A stretch of DNA of 64,000 bases from Archaeoglobaceae archaeon (GCA_027064525.1 JAMOPJ010000032.1:1-64000); one strand, 5' to 3'. Positions 8,771 through 18,081 are shown, counted from the stretch's first letter. Numbers and translations are program-made. The notes: generated from the sequence alone by a model not told the origin.

Positions 8771-9057
8771 ACCCCGTTCAATATTTCTTTAAGCAGTTTA
8801 AGATATCTTTTAGTCTCCTCAGCCCCCTTCCATGTTATTACGACGAGGGTTCGGGGTCTGTCGGCTATGACCTTCTTAATTTCCACAAATTTCTCCTTTT
8901 CGAGGGCTTTTAGATGGGAATCCAAGTTTCCGGGCGTTATTGATAATACATCCTGTAGCTCCTTGAAAAAAGCCCTCTCACGGGTTAAAAGATATATCAT
9001 AATGCCCAACCTTATCGGATTTCCAAGAACGCTCTTCCTCGCGAGTTCATTCAACAT
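8767..9057 (-). CDS. Winged-helix transcriptional regulator
   Basis: The 96 residues form a compact winged helix: NPIRLGIMIYLL (helix 1), FFKELQDVLSITPGNLDSHLKALEKEKFVEIKK (helix-turn-helix and wing start), then a C-terminal dimerisation helix. It resembles the small archaeal MarR/PadR-like HTH proteins. Its start overlaps the end of the membrane-protein gene upstream by 11 bases, so the two are translationally coupled. This regulator-plus-membrane-protein pairing is common in archaea. The target is most likely its own operon. Confidence 0.8.
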   Translation of the reverse strand: MLNELARKSVLGNPIRLGIMIYLLTRERAFFKELQDVLSITPGNLDSHLKALEKEKFVEIKKVIADRPRTLVVITWKGAEETKRYLKLLKEILNGV

Positions 9058-9655
9058 AATCAGCCACCTTGAACGCTCTGTAGATGTATAGGATCACAGT
9101 TGTTCCGTAGCTGAAAACGACACCCATCCCGGCGAAATTCATCGGATTTTTGACGAGAGGCACGACGGGAATCAGTAGAATTGGAATCAACGCTGCCGGA
9201 ATCATCTCAACAGCCACCTTCCTTGTGCCCAAATATATCGTTGCGATCATTCCAGCCACGGCTATCGATAGAAAGCTCAAAAGTCCAATTGCCAATCTCT
9301 GAAGGAACTCACCTTCAATCATCGATGGGATAACAAACCAGCCCAAGATTGCTGCAACTATCCAAGAGATCATTATTCCAACGTTTATACTTCTGCTATC
9401 TTCATCGGAAATCAGGAGAGAGGCTCTCCTCCAAAACGATCTCGATACGCATGCAAAGATGGTTGCTCCAGCAGACCAGTAGCACAGTGTGAGCCATACG
9501 GGAATATATTTGAGTGGGGCAATCAGAATGTAGTATCCGGCCATTATCACGATCCAGATCTGGAAGTTCATAGCTATGCACACGTTCTTCGTAGCCAAGA
9601 TCTTACCAGAAATTCTCCTCAAAACATCCCTCAACTCCTCAACCTCTTTCGCCAT
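9047..9655 (-). CDS. Polytopic membrane protein of unknown function
   Basis: The 202-residue protein has about six hydrophobic segments, starting near residue 30 (VIMAGYYILIAPLKYIPVWLTL). No catalytic motif is visible. It is the first gene of a two-gene operon with the winged-helix regulator. The ATG at 9655 lies about 25 bases after the TATA box at 9677-9686, so the mRNA is probably leaderless. It may be a sensor or regulator partner of the HTH protein, but this is inferred only from gene order. Confidence 0.7.
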   Translation of the reverse strand: MAKEVEELRDVLRRISGKILATKNVCIAMNFQIWIVIMAGYYILIAPLKYIPVWLTLCYWSAGATIFACVSRSFWRRASLLISDEDSRSINVGIMISWIVAAILGWFVIPSMIEGEFLQRLAIGLLSFLSIAVAGMIATIYLGTRKVAVEMIPAALIPILLIPVVPLVKNPMNFAGMGVVFSYGTTVILYIYRAFKVADYVE

Positions 9656-9676
9656 ATCGTTTTGTCTGACTCAATC

Positions 9677-9711
9677 CTATATATAGCCTGAAATTTCTCT
9701 GAATTTCAGAG
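9677..9711. promoter_or_regulatory. TATA box and palindrome between the membrane-protein and livK genes
   Basis: A TATA stretch (ctatatatag, 9677-9686) is about 25 bases upstream of the minus-strand start at 9655. Beside it, 9697-9711 is a perfect 6-base inverted repeat, ctctga-att-tcagag. The palindrome sits at the BRE/upstream side of that promoter, where a regulator such as the neighbouring winged-helix protein could act. Confidence 0.5.
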
Positions 9712-9803
9712 TTTGAGTTTGCTTAGCTATGGCAAGGAACATCAGATAAGATTTATATCCTCTCAATCGGCTTTAAACAATCATTACAGACAGAGGTGGT
9801 TCC

Positions 9804-11177
9804 ATGAGAAAGATTTTGGTTGCATTGGCCGTGTTGATTCTGCTATCGTCGATATCCGTTGCAACCGCAAAGGACGAGATAGTGATAGGGTTCACGATGT
9901 CGCAGACGGGTAAATTCAACTCCGAATCGAAGGAGCAGTTCCAAGGTCTCAAGCTTTGGGCCGATCAGGTGAACGCAAAAGGTGGAATCTACGTAAAATC
10001 TCTGGGCAAGAATCTTACCGTTAAGCTCGTTTACTACGATGATGAGAGCAGCAAGGACAGAGTTCAGCAACTGTATACGAAGCTGATAACCGAAGATAAG
10101 GCGGACTTCTTGATCAGCCCATACAGCAGTGGTTTAACAGCCTCAGCAGCTATAGTTGCTTCCCAGTATGGTAAAATCATGATAGCAACCGGAGCAGCTT
10201 CAGATAGCATATTCAACAAGGGTTACAACTGCATATACCAGATCTACACTCCGGCGAGCAGGTATCTCACCGGAGCGATCGACATGCTCAAAGCTGTAGA
10301 TCCGAACGCCAAAAAGATTGCAATCGTCTATGAGGACAGCAAGTTCGCAAAGGACGTTTGTAAGGCAGCGAAGGACTATGCCGAGCAGAATGGGTTTGAG
10401 GTTGTTCTGTTCGAATCATACGCTCCGGGAACGACCGACTTCACATCGTTGATCAACAAGATAATAGCTAAAAGCCCAGATGCGATAATCGGTGGAGGTC
10501 ACTTCGCAGACGGAGAGACGTTCGCGAAGCAGTTGTATGAGAAGAGAGTTAAGGTCAAGCTCATATCGTTGCTCGTAGCTCCGGCGGTTCCAGAATTCGC
10601 GAAGATCGGAAAGGCCGCTCTCTACGTGACCGGCCCATCCCAATGGGAGCCGATGGTGAGATACAGCCCAGAGATGGCGAAGAAGCTTGGAATTGAATGG
10701 TTCGGGCCAACCGTCGAGGAATTCGTTGAAGCTTATAAGAAGGCATACGGCTACGAGCCCGGTTATCATGCTGCCGGTGGATACGTAGCTGGCTTAGTTC
10801 TCCAAAAGGCTATTGAGGATGCTGGAACCCTCGATACCGAAGCCGTGAAGAAGGCGTTGGAAAAGATGGACATAATGACGTTCTTCGGTAGAATCAGCTT
10901 CGATACTGGCGAATACTATGGAAGACAGAAGGGACACGAGATGGTCTATCTCCAGTGGCAGGAGAAGAAAGGAGAACTCGTTAAGGTGGTTGTCTGGCCC
11001 GAAAGCGCGAAGTCGGCGGATCTGATCTACCCACTCACTTTGAAGTTCGGAAAGGAGACCACTGAAACGCCAGCTGAAGCCCCAGCCAAGGAGGAAAAGG
11101 GTCCGGGCTTCGAAGCCATACTCGCGATTGCCGGATTGGCTGGGATTGCCTACATTACGAGAAGATTCAAGCCTTAA
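9804..11177 (+). CDS. livK: Branched-chain amino acid-type ABC substrate-binding protein with PGF-CTERM anchor
   Basis: The 457-residue protein has a signal peptide (MRKILVALAVLILLSSISVATA) and a type-I periplasmic binding fold of the LivK/Leu-Ile-Val family (IVIGFTMSQTGKF, YKKAYGYEPGYHAAGGYVAG). After an Ala/Pro/Glu-rich linker it ends PGFEAILAIAGLAGIAY followed by basic residues, the layout of a PGF-CTERM signal processed by archaeosortase A in archaea. There is no lipobox cysteine, so this tail is the likely anchor. The start follows an AGAGGTGG ribosome site. It heads a liv operon. Ligands could be branched-chain amino acids or other small organic acids. Confidence 0.9.
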   Translation: MRKILVALAVLILLSSISVATAKDEIVIGFTMSQTGKFNSESKEQFQGLKLWADQVNAKGGIYVKSLGKNLTVKLVYYDDESSKDRVQQLYTKLITEDKADFLISPYSSGLTASAAIVASQYGKIMIATGAASDSIFNKGYNCIYQIYTPASRYLTGAIDMLKAVDPNAKKIAIVYEDSKFAKDVCKAAKDYAEQNGFEVVLFESYAPGTTDFTSLINKIIAKSPDAIIGGGHFADGETFAKQLYEKRVKVKLISLLVAPAVPEFAKIGKAALYVTGPSQWEPMVRYSPEMAKKLGIEWFGPTVEEFVEAYKKAYGYEPGYHAAGGYVAGLVLQKAIEDAGTLDTEAVKKALEKMDIMTFFGRISFDTGEYYGRQKGHEMVYLQWQEKKGELVKVVVWPESAKSADLIYPLTLKFGKETTETPAEAPAKEEKGPGFEAILAIAGLAGIAYITRRFKP

Positions 11178-11206
11178 CTTCCTATTTTTTATAGGAGGTG
11201 GGAAGA

Positions 11207-12064
11207 TTGCTAGATGTATGGATAGACAGCATAATAAGCGGAATTCTATTAGGCTTGGTTTACGGTTTAGCTGCAATCGGTTTAAGCTTAATTTGGGGTG
11301 TCATGAAGGTTATAAACCTATCTCACGGTGCTTTTATTGCTTTGGGTATGTTTACCGCCTACTTCTTATTCGCATTCGGTTTGAACCCTTATTTGGGAGT
11401 TCCGATAATATTCGCGTTGGGCATCATTTTGGGTATTGCCGTTTACTTCGTAGCTCTGCATAGGATAATCGATGCTCCCGAGCTCTCGACCCTTCTTTCG
11501 ACTTTTAGCATTAGTTTATTCATAATCGGTTTGGGAACTTTTGTTTGGACTACCATTCCATACGCTATAGATATCCACGTCGGCTCGATATCCATCGGAA
11601 ACATCACGATTTTGGGAACGAAGGTTATAGCGGGAATAGTTTCGATAATCTTGACGATTTTGCTCTACATCTTCCTTTACAGAACCAAAACGGGTAAAGC
11701 TGTTAGAGCGGTTTCGATGAACAGAGTCGCAGCAGAGCTGATGGGAATAAATACAACGAGAATCCTCGCTTTAAGCTTTGGAATCGGAATAGCATTGGCC
11801 ATGACGGCTGGAGCTCTGATAGCAACGATTTTCCCGTTCACGATACTCTCTGGAGGTGTTTACGAACTTAAGAGCTTTGTCATATGTGTTTTGGGTGGTT
11901 TAGGAAGTCCAATTGGCGCTTTGGTTGGAGGTCTCATATTGGGTATCATTGAAAACGTTATAACCCTTCAGATTCCTACTGGATTGGTTCCGTTCATTGA
12001 ATTCACGATCCTCGTTGCGGTTCTGCTGATAAAGCCGTCAGGATTGCTCGGAGGTGAAGTATGA
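11207..12064 (+). CDS. livH: ABC importer permease, LivH family
   Basis: This hydrophobic permease has about eight membrane segments and the LivH N-terminus SIISGILLGLVYGLAAIGLSLIWG. The ribosome site GGAGGTG at 11194-11200 overlaps a GTG at 11198, so the better start is TTG at 11207, six bases after it. The typical VLGGLGSPIGALVGG loop near the C-terminus contacts the ATPase. Its stop overlaps the livM start by four bases (ATGA). Confidence 0.9.
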   Translation: MLDVWIDSIISGILLGLVYGLAAIGLSLIWGVMKVINLSHGAFIALGMFTAYFLFAFGLNPYLGVPIIFALGIILGIAVYFVALHRIIDAPELSTLLSTFSISLFIIGLGTFVWTTIPYAIDIHVGSISIGNITILGTKVIAGIVSIILTILLYIFLYRTKTGKAVRAVSMNRVAAELMGINTTRILALSFGIGIALAMTAGALIATIFPFTILSGGVYELKSFVICVLGGLGSPIGALVGGLILGIIENVITLQIPTGLVPFIEFTILVAVLLIKPSGLLGGEV

Positions 12065-13014
12065 AATCGTTAAGCTGGCTCATCGGACTGCTGATAGTGA
12101 TCGGAGCTATTCCAATGATAACGCACGATGTAACGCTGAGGGAGACCGTGTTCATAATTCTGATGTATATCGCCTTGGCTGAGAGTCTCAACATAATACT
12201 CGGCTACACAGGCTACGTTAGCTTCGGACACATAGTTTTCTACGGAATAGGCGGATACGTCGCATTTCTGATGATCCAGAACTATGGACTGAACATAATC
12301 CCAGCGATGATCTTGGCTGGGCTATTCTCAGCACTTGTAGCCTACTGTCTGGGGCTGGCCATCTTGAGGTTGAGGGGTGCTTACTTCGCAATCGCAACGA
12401 TAGGTGTGAATGAAGCCGTGAAGGCGCTTATAACAAACTTGGAGCAGGTAGGCGGGGCAGAGGGAATATATTTCAATATAAAGGTTTATTCTGCATACGG
12501 TGGAGCTGAGCATGCGATATGGCTATCATACTATCTCATGCTCGCTGTAACGATAGCCGTAGTCATCGTAAGCTGGTTCGTTAAGAAGTCGAAGTTTGGA
12601 CTCGGCTTGATGGCTATAAGAGAAGATGAAGATGCTGCGATAACTTTGGGTGTTAACACGAGCAAATACAAGACTTTAGCCTACGCACTGTCAGCTTTGT
12701 TCCCGGGAATGATCGGAGCGATATTCTTCTTTAAGAACGGTAACATCGAGCCAGAGTCAGCTTTCCACCTGACGAAGTCGATAGAGATGATATTCATGGT
12801 TATGCTCGGTGGATTTGGAACAGTAACTGGACCAATGATCGGAGCGATTGTTTATGAGAGAATTCGAGGATTTCTGATAGTTAGCGAAATGTTTAAGGCA
12901 TTGCACATCGCAATATCTGGAATAATACTACTCCTCATAGTTCTGTTCATGCCGAGGGGAATCATTGGGTTCGTTAGGGATAAGATTCCAGCCTTGAGGA
13001 GGTTTGTCGAATGA
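12061..13014 (+). CDS. livM: ABC importer permease, LivM family
   Basis: The 317-residue protein has about nine membrane segments. Family marks are LAESLNIILGYTGYVSFGH near residue 40 and the ATPase-contact loop MVMLGGFGTVTGPMIGA near residue 245. It pairs with LivH to form the membrane channel. It overlaps both neighbours by four bases (ATGA), indicating coupled translation across livH-livM-livG. Confidence 0.92.
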   Translation: MKSLSWLIGLLIVIGAIPMITHDVTLRETVFIILMYIALAESLNIILGYTGYVSFGHIVFYGIGGYVAFLMIQNYGLNIIPAMILAGLFSALVAYCLGLAILRLRGAYFAIATIGVNEAVKALITNLEQVGGAEGIYFNIKVYSAYGGAEHAIWLSYYLMLAVTIAVVIVSWFVKKSKFGLGLMAIREDEDAAITLGVNTSKYKTLAYALSALFPGMIGAIFFFKNGNIEPESAFHLTKSIEMIFMVMLGGFGTVTGPMIGAIVYERIRGFLIVSEMFKALHIAISGIILLLIVLFMPRGIIGFVRDKIPALRRFVE

Positions 13015-13754
13015 TTCTGAAGGTTGAAAACATCACAAAGAGGTTTGGAGGACTTGTTGCCGTAAATAACGTCAGCTTCGAGGTTAATGAAAAGGAGATT
13101 TTGGGAATCATAGGGCCAAATGGTGCTGGAAAAACAACACTATTCAATGTCATCTCCGGAATTTACAAGCCCGAGAAAGGAAAGGTAATCTTCGACGGCA
13201 AAGATATAACCGGCTTACCTCCTTTCAAGATTGCAAGGCTTGGCATCGCCAGAACACATCAGATAGTCAAGCCTTTGAACGAGCTGACCGTCAAGGAGAA
13301 CGTCATGGTCGGAGCTTGCTTCGGAAGGGAGTATTTAGACCTCGATTCCGCTGAGAAAGTTGCCGAGGATGTTTTGAAGTTCGTCGGACTTTACGAGAAG
13401 GCAGATCTTTTGGCTGGGAAACTCAACGTTCCCGAAAAGAAGAGGCTTGAGCTCGCTAGAGCTTTAGCTTCGAAACCCAAGCTGATTTTGCTCGATGAAG
13501 TTTTAGCTGGCTTGAATCCAGTCGAAGTTATGGAAATGGTTGAGGTTATAAAGAAGATCAGAGAAAGCGGAGTGACAATTCTGATGATCGAACATCTCAT
13601 GCATGCAATAATGCAGATATCAGACAGAATCATAGTTTTGGATTACGGACAGAAGATTGCCGAAGGAAAGCCGGAAGATGTTGCGAACGATCCCAAGGTT
13701 ATCGAAGCGTATTTAGGTGACCCAGAATTGGTGCTTAAGCTGACAAAGAGGTGA
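13011..13754 (+). CDS. livG: ABC importer ATPase, LivG family
   Basis: The 247-residue ATPase has Walker A GPNGAGKTT near residue 36, the LivG-type RTHQIVKPLNELTVKENVMVGA segment and Walker B LILLDEVLAGLNP. The ABC signature is replaced by LNVPEKKRLELARAL rather than LSGGQ, a divergence common in LivG subunits. It powers import together with LivF, and the two likely form a heterodimer under LivH/LivM. Confidence 0.92.
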   Translation: MILKVENITKRFGGLVAVNNVSFEVNEKEILGIIGPNGAGKTTLFNVISGIYKPEKGKVIFDGKDITGLPPFKIARLGIARTHQIVKPLNELTVKENVMVGACFGREYLDLDSAEKVAEDVLKFVGLYEKADLLAGKLNVPEKKRLELARALASKPKLILLDEVLAGLNPVEVMEMVEVIKKIRESGVTILMIEHLMHAIMQISDRIIVLDYGQKIAEGKPEDVANDPKVIEAYLGDPELVLKLTKR

Positions 13755-13758
13755 TATT

Positions 13759-14469
13759 ATGATTGTTCTCGAAACAAGAGATTTGGAGTGCGGTTATGGA
13801 GAAGTCAAGGTTCTCTGGGGAGTTTCGATCAAAGCTAAGAAAGGTCAGCTTACTACGATAATAGGCTCGAACGGAGTCGGAAAGACTACGCTACTTCGAG
13901 CTATAATGGGTATAATACCCGTGTGGAATGGAGACATTCTGTTTTACGGAGAGGAAATTACGAAGATGCCGACACATTCGAGGGTTGAAAAGGGTTTGGT
14001 TATGGTTCCTGAAGGAAGGATGGTTTTCCCGCACATGACTGTCCTTGAGAACCTTGAGATGGGTGCTTACACTAAAAGGGCTGAGGAGAAAAAGGATGAG
14101 CAACTGGAGTTCGTGTTCGATCTATTTCCGAGACTAAAGGAGAGGATGCATCAGAAAGCCGGAACTCTGAGCGGTGGAGAGCAACAGATGCTGGCCATTG
14201 CAAGGGGTTTGATGAGCTGTCCAGAGATTCTGATATTGGACGAGCCGAGCTTGGGACTATCGCCGAAGCTGACGCTTGAGATCTTCGAAACGGTTAAGAA
14301 GCTGAAAGATGAAGGTTTAACGATGTTGCTCGTTGAACAGAACGTTCACTTAAGCTTAGCAATCTCAGATTACGCCTACGTGATGGCTGAAGGAAGAATA
14401 AAGATGGAGGGAACTGGAGAAGAGCTTGAGAAGTCAGAGGAGATAAGAAAGGCATATTTAGGAATTTAA
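13759..14469 (+). CDS. livF: ABC importer ATPase, LivF family
   Basis: The 236-residue ATPase has Walker A GSNGVGKTT, signature LSGGEQQMLAIARGL and Walker B ILILDEPSLGLSP, then the H-loop-type MLLVEQNVH segment. It is the last gene of the liv operon (9804-14469), four bases after livG, and its end overlaps the convergent Orc1/Cdc6 gene by four bases. Confidence 0.92.
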   Translation: MIVLETRDLECGYGEVKVLWGVSIKAKKGQLTTIIGSNGVGKTTLLRAIMGIIPVWNGDILFYGEEITKMPTHSRVEKGLVMVPEGRMVFPHMTVLENLEMGAYTKRAEEKKDEQLEFVFDLFPRLKERMHQKAGTLSGGEQQMLAIARGLMSCPEILILDEPSLGLSPKLTLEIFETVKKLKDEGLTMLLVEQNVHLSLAISDYAYVMAEGRIKMEGTGEELEKSEEIRKAYLGI

Positions 14470-15569
14470 AAATCTCTAAGAGCTTCGAGGACGATCTTCG
14501 GATCGTATCTCTTTAAAATTATTCTCGTTCTCCCTCTACCCCCTTCAAACTTCGTATCTATTAGCCTGAGATTCTCAAGCTTCAGAAGCATCTCGTAAAA
14601 CTTGGTATATCCAATCGAAATGACCTTTCTGAACCGCTTGAAAAGCTCACCAGTAGTTAGCTCCTCCGAAGTGGAGTAAACGATCTTCAGCAGAGCCCTC
14701 TCAGCACTGTTTAAAGCCAAAATCCCTTTTCTCAGAAACACCTTTCTCCCGTCTCTGCAGACTACCTCGACATCCCGAACCTCTATTCTTCTGCTTGCTC
14801 TCTTTTCAGCTTCCAATCCGGCCATCTTGAGGAGGTATATCCCTAACCTGAGATCTCCCGCTTGGTGTGTTAAATCGACTATCATCTCTAACGCTTCATC
14901 GCTCAAGACATTAGGATAAAATCCGAATTTAGCTCTTGAGGAAAGTATGTCCCTTATCTCATCCCTAGAGTATGGAGGGAAATAGATCTCATCGGAATGG
15001 AATATTGAACCAACGCTCGCATCGAACCTCTCAGCAATTCTCAAATCAGTCGAAATGGCTATAACTCCGATCTTCACATCCTCTACCTCTTCGTGTGCTT
15101 TTAAAAGTGCATAGAGTATTTCATTGATCGTCTTATCTTCGATTACGAGGTTGAGATCGTCGAGGGCTACCACCAAAACTCTTTCAGACAACTTTTCGAG
15201 TATCTTATAGTAGAGCTTCAGAAAGGGGATGCCATAAGAAGGAGGTGGATAACCGAAAATCTTCTCAAATATTTTTGCAAAGACTTGCTGTCTCGAATTT
15301 ATTATTTGACAGTTGACGTAAACCGGAATGACGTCTTCACTCACGTTCTCTATCTCCTTGAAGATCAGCTTCACAGCTGTGGTTTTTCCAGTTGATGGAG
15401 GACCTATGCATAGGGCGTTTATAGGGCGCGATTTCCTCAAAGCGGGCTTGAGATCCATAGCGAGCTGGGTCAGCTGTTGCTCTCTGTGCAGAAATTCCTC
15501 AGGAAGATGATCCAAATCGAAGACATCCATGTTTTTGAAGAGAGTCTGATCTCTCCAGAGTATGTCCAC
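14466..15569 (-). CDS. Orc1/Cdc6-type replication initiator ATPase
   Basis: The 367-residue protein has the Cdc6 layout: N-terminal RDQTLF and HREQQLTQLAMDLKPALR segments, Walker A GPPSTGKTT near residue 57, Walker B VVALDDLN, sensor regions, and a C-terminal winged helix (TTGELFKRFRKVISIGYTKFYEMLLKLENLRLI). The Walker B has DD rather than the usual DE, and several Cdc6 residues differ, so this may be a divergent paralogue rather than the main initiator. No clear ORB repeats are seen nearby. It is convergent with livF. Confidence 0.8.
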   Translation of the reverse strand: MDILWRDQTLFKNMDVFDLDHLPEEFLHREQQLTQLAMDLKPALRKSRPINALCIGPPSTGKTTAVKLIFKEIENVSEDVIPVYVNCQIINSRQQVFAKIFEKIFGYPPPSYGIPFLKLYYKILEKLSERVLVVALDDLNLVIEDKTINEILYALLKAHEEVEDVKIGVIAISTDLRIAERFDASVGSIFHSDEIYFPPYSRDEIRDILSSRAKFGFYPNVLSDEALEMIVDLTHQAGDLRLGIYLLKMAGLEAEKRASRRIEVRDVEVVCRDGRKVFLRKGILALNSAERALLKIVYSTSEELTTGELFKRFRKVISIGYTKFYEMLLKLENLRLIDTKFEGGRGRTRIILKRYDPKIVLEALRDF

Positions 15570-15657
15570 ATCTATCGGTCAACTGGACGGACTTAATACT
15601 TTCGCACCACTCCAAACCCTTATCTTATCTCCGAACGAATCGGGTAGGGTGATCGTG

Positions 15658-15939
15658 ATGTCCGTCGCATACATCAGCTTCCTCAATAGGCTCATCCCGA
15701 CCGATCTGACCTATGCAGATGTCAGAAATCTGCTAAGCAAAAATCCTCTCAAGCTCTTCGATGCGATAAGGGAATACGTTGGAGAGTTTGTTGGAAACAT
15801 AGAGAGAGTCAGACTCAACGACTGCAAAATAGATAGAGGCTACATCTCGGTAGAATACTTCGCATACACCGAGATGAGCAGAATTCCTATCAGAGTTATG
15901 TGTGCGAGCGATTCGGCAGAACTGCTGATAGAAGTTTAA
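15658..15939 (+). CDS. Conserved-looking hypothetical protein
   Basis: A 93-residue protein that I do not recognise. The ATG at 15658 (MSVAYISFLNRLIPTDL) follows an AGGGTGATC ribosome site; a longer frame beginning at 15562 would overlap the Orc1/Cdc6 start and is less likely. It has an alpha/beta pattern with two cysteines and no membrane segment. It ends four bases from the convergent AOR gene. Being divergent from the Cdc6 gene, it may share its promoter region. Confidence 0.6.
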   Translation: MSVAYISFLNRLIPTDLTYADVRNLLSKNPLKLFDAIREYVGEFVGNIERVRLNDCKIDRGYISVEYFAYTEMSRIPIRVMCASDSAELLIEV

Positions 15940-15943
15940 AAAA

Positions 15944-17680
15944 TTAAACCAAAGGAAGGACGTATTTCTCCTTCCAATACCTCAAAGCTTCCCTTATGTA
16001 TTCCTCGCTTAGCCTTCCTTGGAAGCACTCCGTCTCGAAGATCCTCTTGGGCAACCTTAGCGAGTCTGGATCGAAACCCATCTTGATCTTGAGCTTCAGC
16101 TTCTCCCTGTAGATCTTTTCACCCTTCATCTTCAGCTCTTCAGGGCTTGTCTCATAGCCCAAAGCCTTGAAAGCTTCTGCAACTATCTCTGGCTTATATA
16201 CTCCCCTTGCAAAGAAGCACACCACAAGGCTCGAAAGCACTTGCCTCCACGCTTCTTCCTTCACGAGTTTATCGACGACCTCATGTGGTGGAGGTATCTC
16301 CTTGAGCTTCTGATCCAAAGAGTAGCCAGCGTTGTCAAGGTGGGAGTGCCTAAGCCCGATCAGATAGCCTATGTGCGTCGCATGGCCAACGTGATAGCCC
16401 GGCATCTCGTTCTTTCCAAATGCCAACGCGAACTCCTTTCCGCCGTAAACTTCAGAAGCTTTCTCAACTCCTTGGGCAAGAACCTTGTAGAACTCGTTTG
16501 GCTGTTTGACTATGTAGTCTATAGCCCTCAAATATCCATCGACATCTCCGAAGCTAAGCTTCACCAACGTTTCGTTCTCGGTAATCAATCCTCTCTCCAA
16601 AGCTTCGGTCGCCCAAGCCAAGCATACTCCGGTGCTCATCGCATCCAAGCCATAGACTTCAACCTTATGGATAAGCTTGAGTAAGCCGTCTCTGCTTCCG
16701 ATTCCGAGCATCGAACCCAGTGCATAGATGGGTTCGTAGTCGTATGAGATCATTATCGTCTTATAGAAGTAAGGTTCGGTTTCATAAGGAATTCTGAGTG
16801 CCGCTATGTGAATACACGCGATTGGGCAATGACTGCACGCGATCCTCCTTCCCAAGTTGTGTTCAGCAAGAGCCTCTCCGCTTATTTCCTCAGCCTTCTC
16901 GAACTTCGTAGCCTTGAGGTTCTTCGTAGGTAGGGCTCCAAGCTCGTTTAGCGGATTAACGTTTACCGCTGTTCCCAGCAGATGATACTTTTTCATAGCA
17001 TCCGATTCCAAAGCGAGCTTTAGGATCTTCTCGTAGATCTCCTTATACTTGTGCCTGTTCGGTATCTTCCTGCTTCCCCTTCCTACAACCACCAACGCCT
17101 TAAGATTTTTCGAGCCAAAAACAGCTCCAAGTCCAAGCCTTCCGAAATGTCTGTAGGTTTCGGTGGTAACGCATGCGTATCTGACGAGGTTGCTTCCACC
17201 TCCTCCTATTCTCATCACTGTCCTTATTCCTCTACCCTTTTCGTTCTCAGCGATTATCCTCCCAACAATCAGGGAGTCGGCGATGCCCCAAATAACCCTT
17301 GCATCTCTAAAATACACCTTGTCGTTGTGAACGACTATGTAGACTGGTTTCTTGCTCTTCCCCTTGATGATTATAGCCCCATAGCCGGCGTTGGCTATTG
17401 CTGTGGCAGTCCTACCTCCTGCGTGGCTTTCCCCCAAGTTCCCGGTTAGAGGGCTCTTGAACATCGCAACGGTCTTAGATGCGAGAGGATATGCGGGAGT
17501 GAACGGCCCTATCGCAAATACTATTACGTTCTCCTCACTCAGCGGATCGGCTCTTAGATCCATTTCCTCCTTGAGGAGTTGAACGGCAACACCGGTTCCT
17601 CCAATCCACTCCTCAAATAGATCTTTCCTATCCTCGATCTCGTATCTGTATTTTGACAGGTCTATCTTGAGAACCTTCAT
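15944..17680 (-). CDS. Aldehyde:ferredoxin oxidoreductase family (tungsten enzyme)
   Basis: The 578-residue protein has the AOR N-terminal domain (WIGGTGVAVQLLKEE, GPFTPAYPLASKTVAMFKSPLTG, ESHAGGRTA) that binds the bis-pterin tungsten cofactor, and the [4Fe-4S] motif CSHCPIAC with a likely fourth cysteine in LVVCFFARGVY near the C-terminus. Such enzymes oxidise aldehydes to acids and pass electrons to ferredoxin. The length is slightly under the usual 600. A four-cluster-type ferredoxin gene overlaps its start by four bases and is probably the electron carrier. The substrate is unknown. Confidence 0.9.
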   Translation of the reverse strand: MKVLKIDLSKYRYEIEDRKDLFEEWIGGTGVAVQLLKEEMDLRADPLSEENVIVFAIGPFTPAYPLASKTVAMFKSPLTGNLGESHAGGRTATAIANAGYGAIIIKGKSKKPVYIVVHNDKVYFRDARVIWGIADSLIVGRIIAENEKGRGIRTVMRIGGGGSNLVRYACVTTETYRHFGRLGLGAVFGSKNLKALVVVGRGSRKIPNRHKYKEIYEKILKLALESDAMKKYHLLGTAVNVNPLNELGALPTKNLKATKFEKAEEISGEALAEHNLGRRIACSHCPIACIHIAALRIPYETEPYFYKTIMISYDYEPIYALGSMLGIGSRDGLLKLIHKVEVYGLDAMSTGVCLAWATEALERGLITENETLVKLSFGDVDGYLRAIDYIVKQPNEFYKVLAQGVEKASEVYGGKEFALAFGKNEMPGYHVGHATHIGYLIGLRHSHLDNAGYSLDQKLKEIPPPHEVVDKLVKEEAWRQVLSSLVVCFFARGVYKPEIVAEAFKALGYETSPEELKMKGEKIYREKLKLKIKMGFDPDSLRLPKRIFETECFQGRLSEEYIREALRYWKEKYVLPLV

Positions 17681-18081
17681 GCTTCCACCTCCTCATATCC
17701 CAAGACTCCATGGGGACAGTAATTCGCACAGTATCCGCAATGGATGCATAAGGCGGGCTTACCGTTCCTCCTTTCGAATATAGCTCCAATAGTGCATGCT
17801 TCGATGCAGTTCTTGCATCCTATGCAGAGATCCTCCCTATAGATGACGCCTCCACCATCTCTCGGCGTCAAAGCGTTCGTAGGACATACCTGAGCACATG
17901 GGGGCTCCACGCAAGCCCTGCAGAATATTACCGTTGCTCCTCTCTCAAAACCGCTCAAACTTACCGGAAGAATACCAGAATAGTCGTTTCCTATCTCACC
18001 ATGCCTCCTTGAGCATGCGAACATGCAAAGACCACAGCCTACGCACTTTTCGATGTCTCTTATGACGAGCCTTTTTGGCAT
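17677..18081 (-). CDS. Polyferredoxin-like 4Fe-4S protein, partner of AOR
   Basis: The 134-residue protein has cysteine clusters typical of HycB/CooF/DmsB-type electron-transfer subunits: CVGCGLCMFAC, CRACVEPPCAQVC, CIGCKNCIEAC and CIHCGYCANYC, enough for four [4Fe-4S] clusters. It is upstream of and overlaps the AOR gene by four bases (ATGA), so it should take electrons from the tungsten enzyme. No signal peptide is present, placing both in the cytoplasm. Confidence 0.88.
   Translation of the reverse strand: MPKRLVIRDIEKCVGCGLCMFACSRRHGEIGNDYSGILPVSLSGFERGATVIFCRACVEPPCAQVCPTNALTPRDGGGVIYREDLCIGCKNCIEACTIGAIFERRNGKPALCIHCGYCANYCPHGVLGYEEVEA

Noticed and set aside
15560-15660. Possible replication origin beside the Orc1/Cdc6 gene.
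   Set aside because: Only about 90 bases of gap, no repeated ORB-like motif and no A/T-rich unwinding stretch seen.
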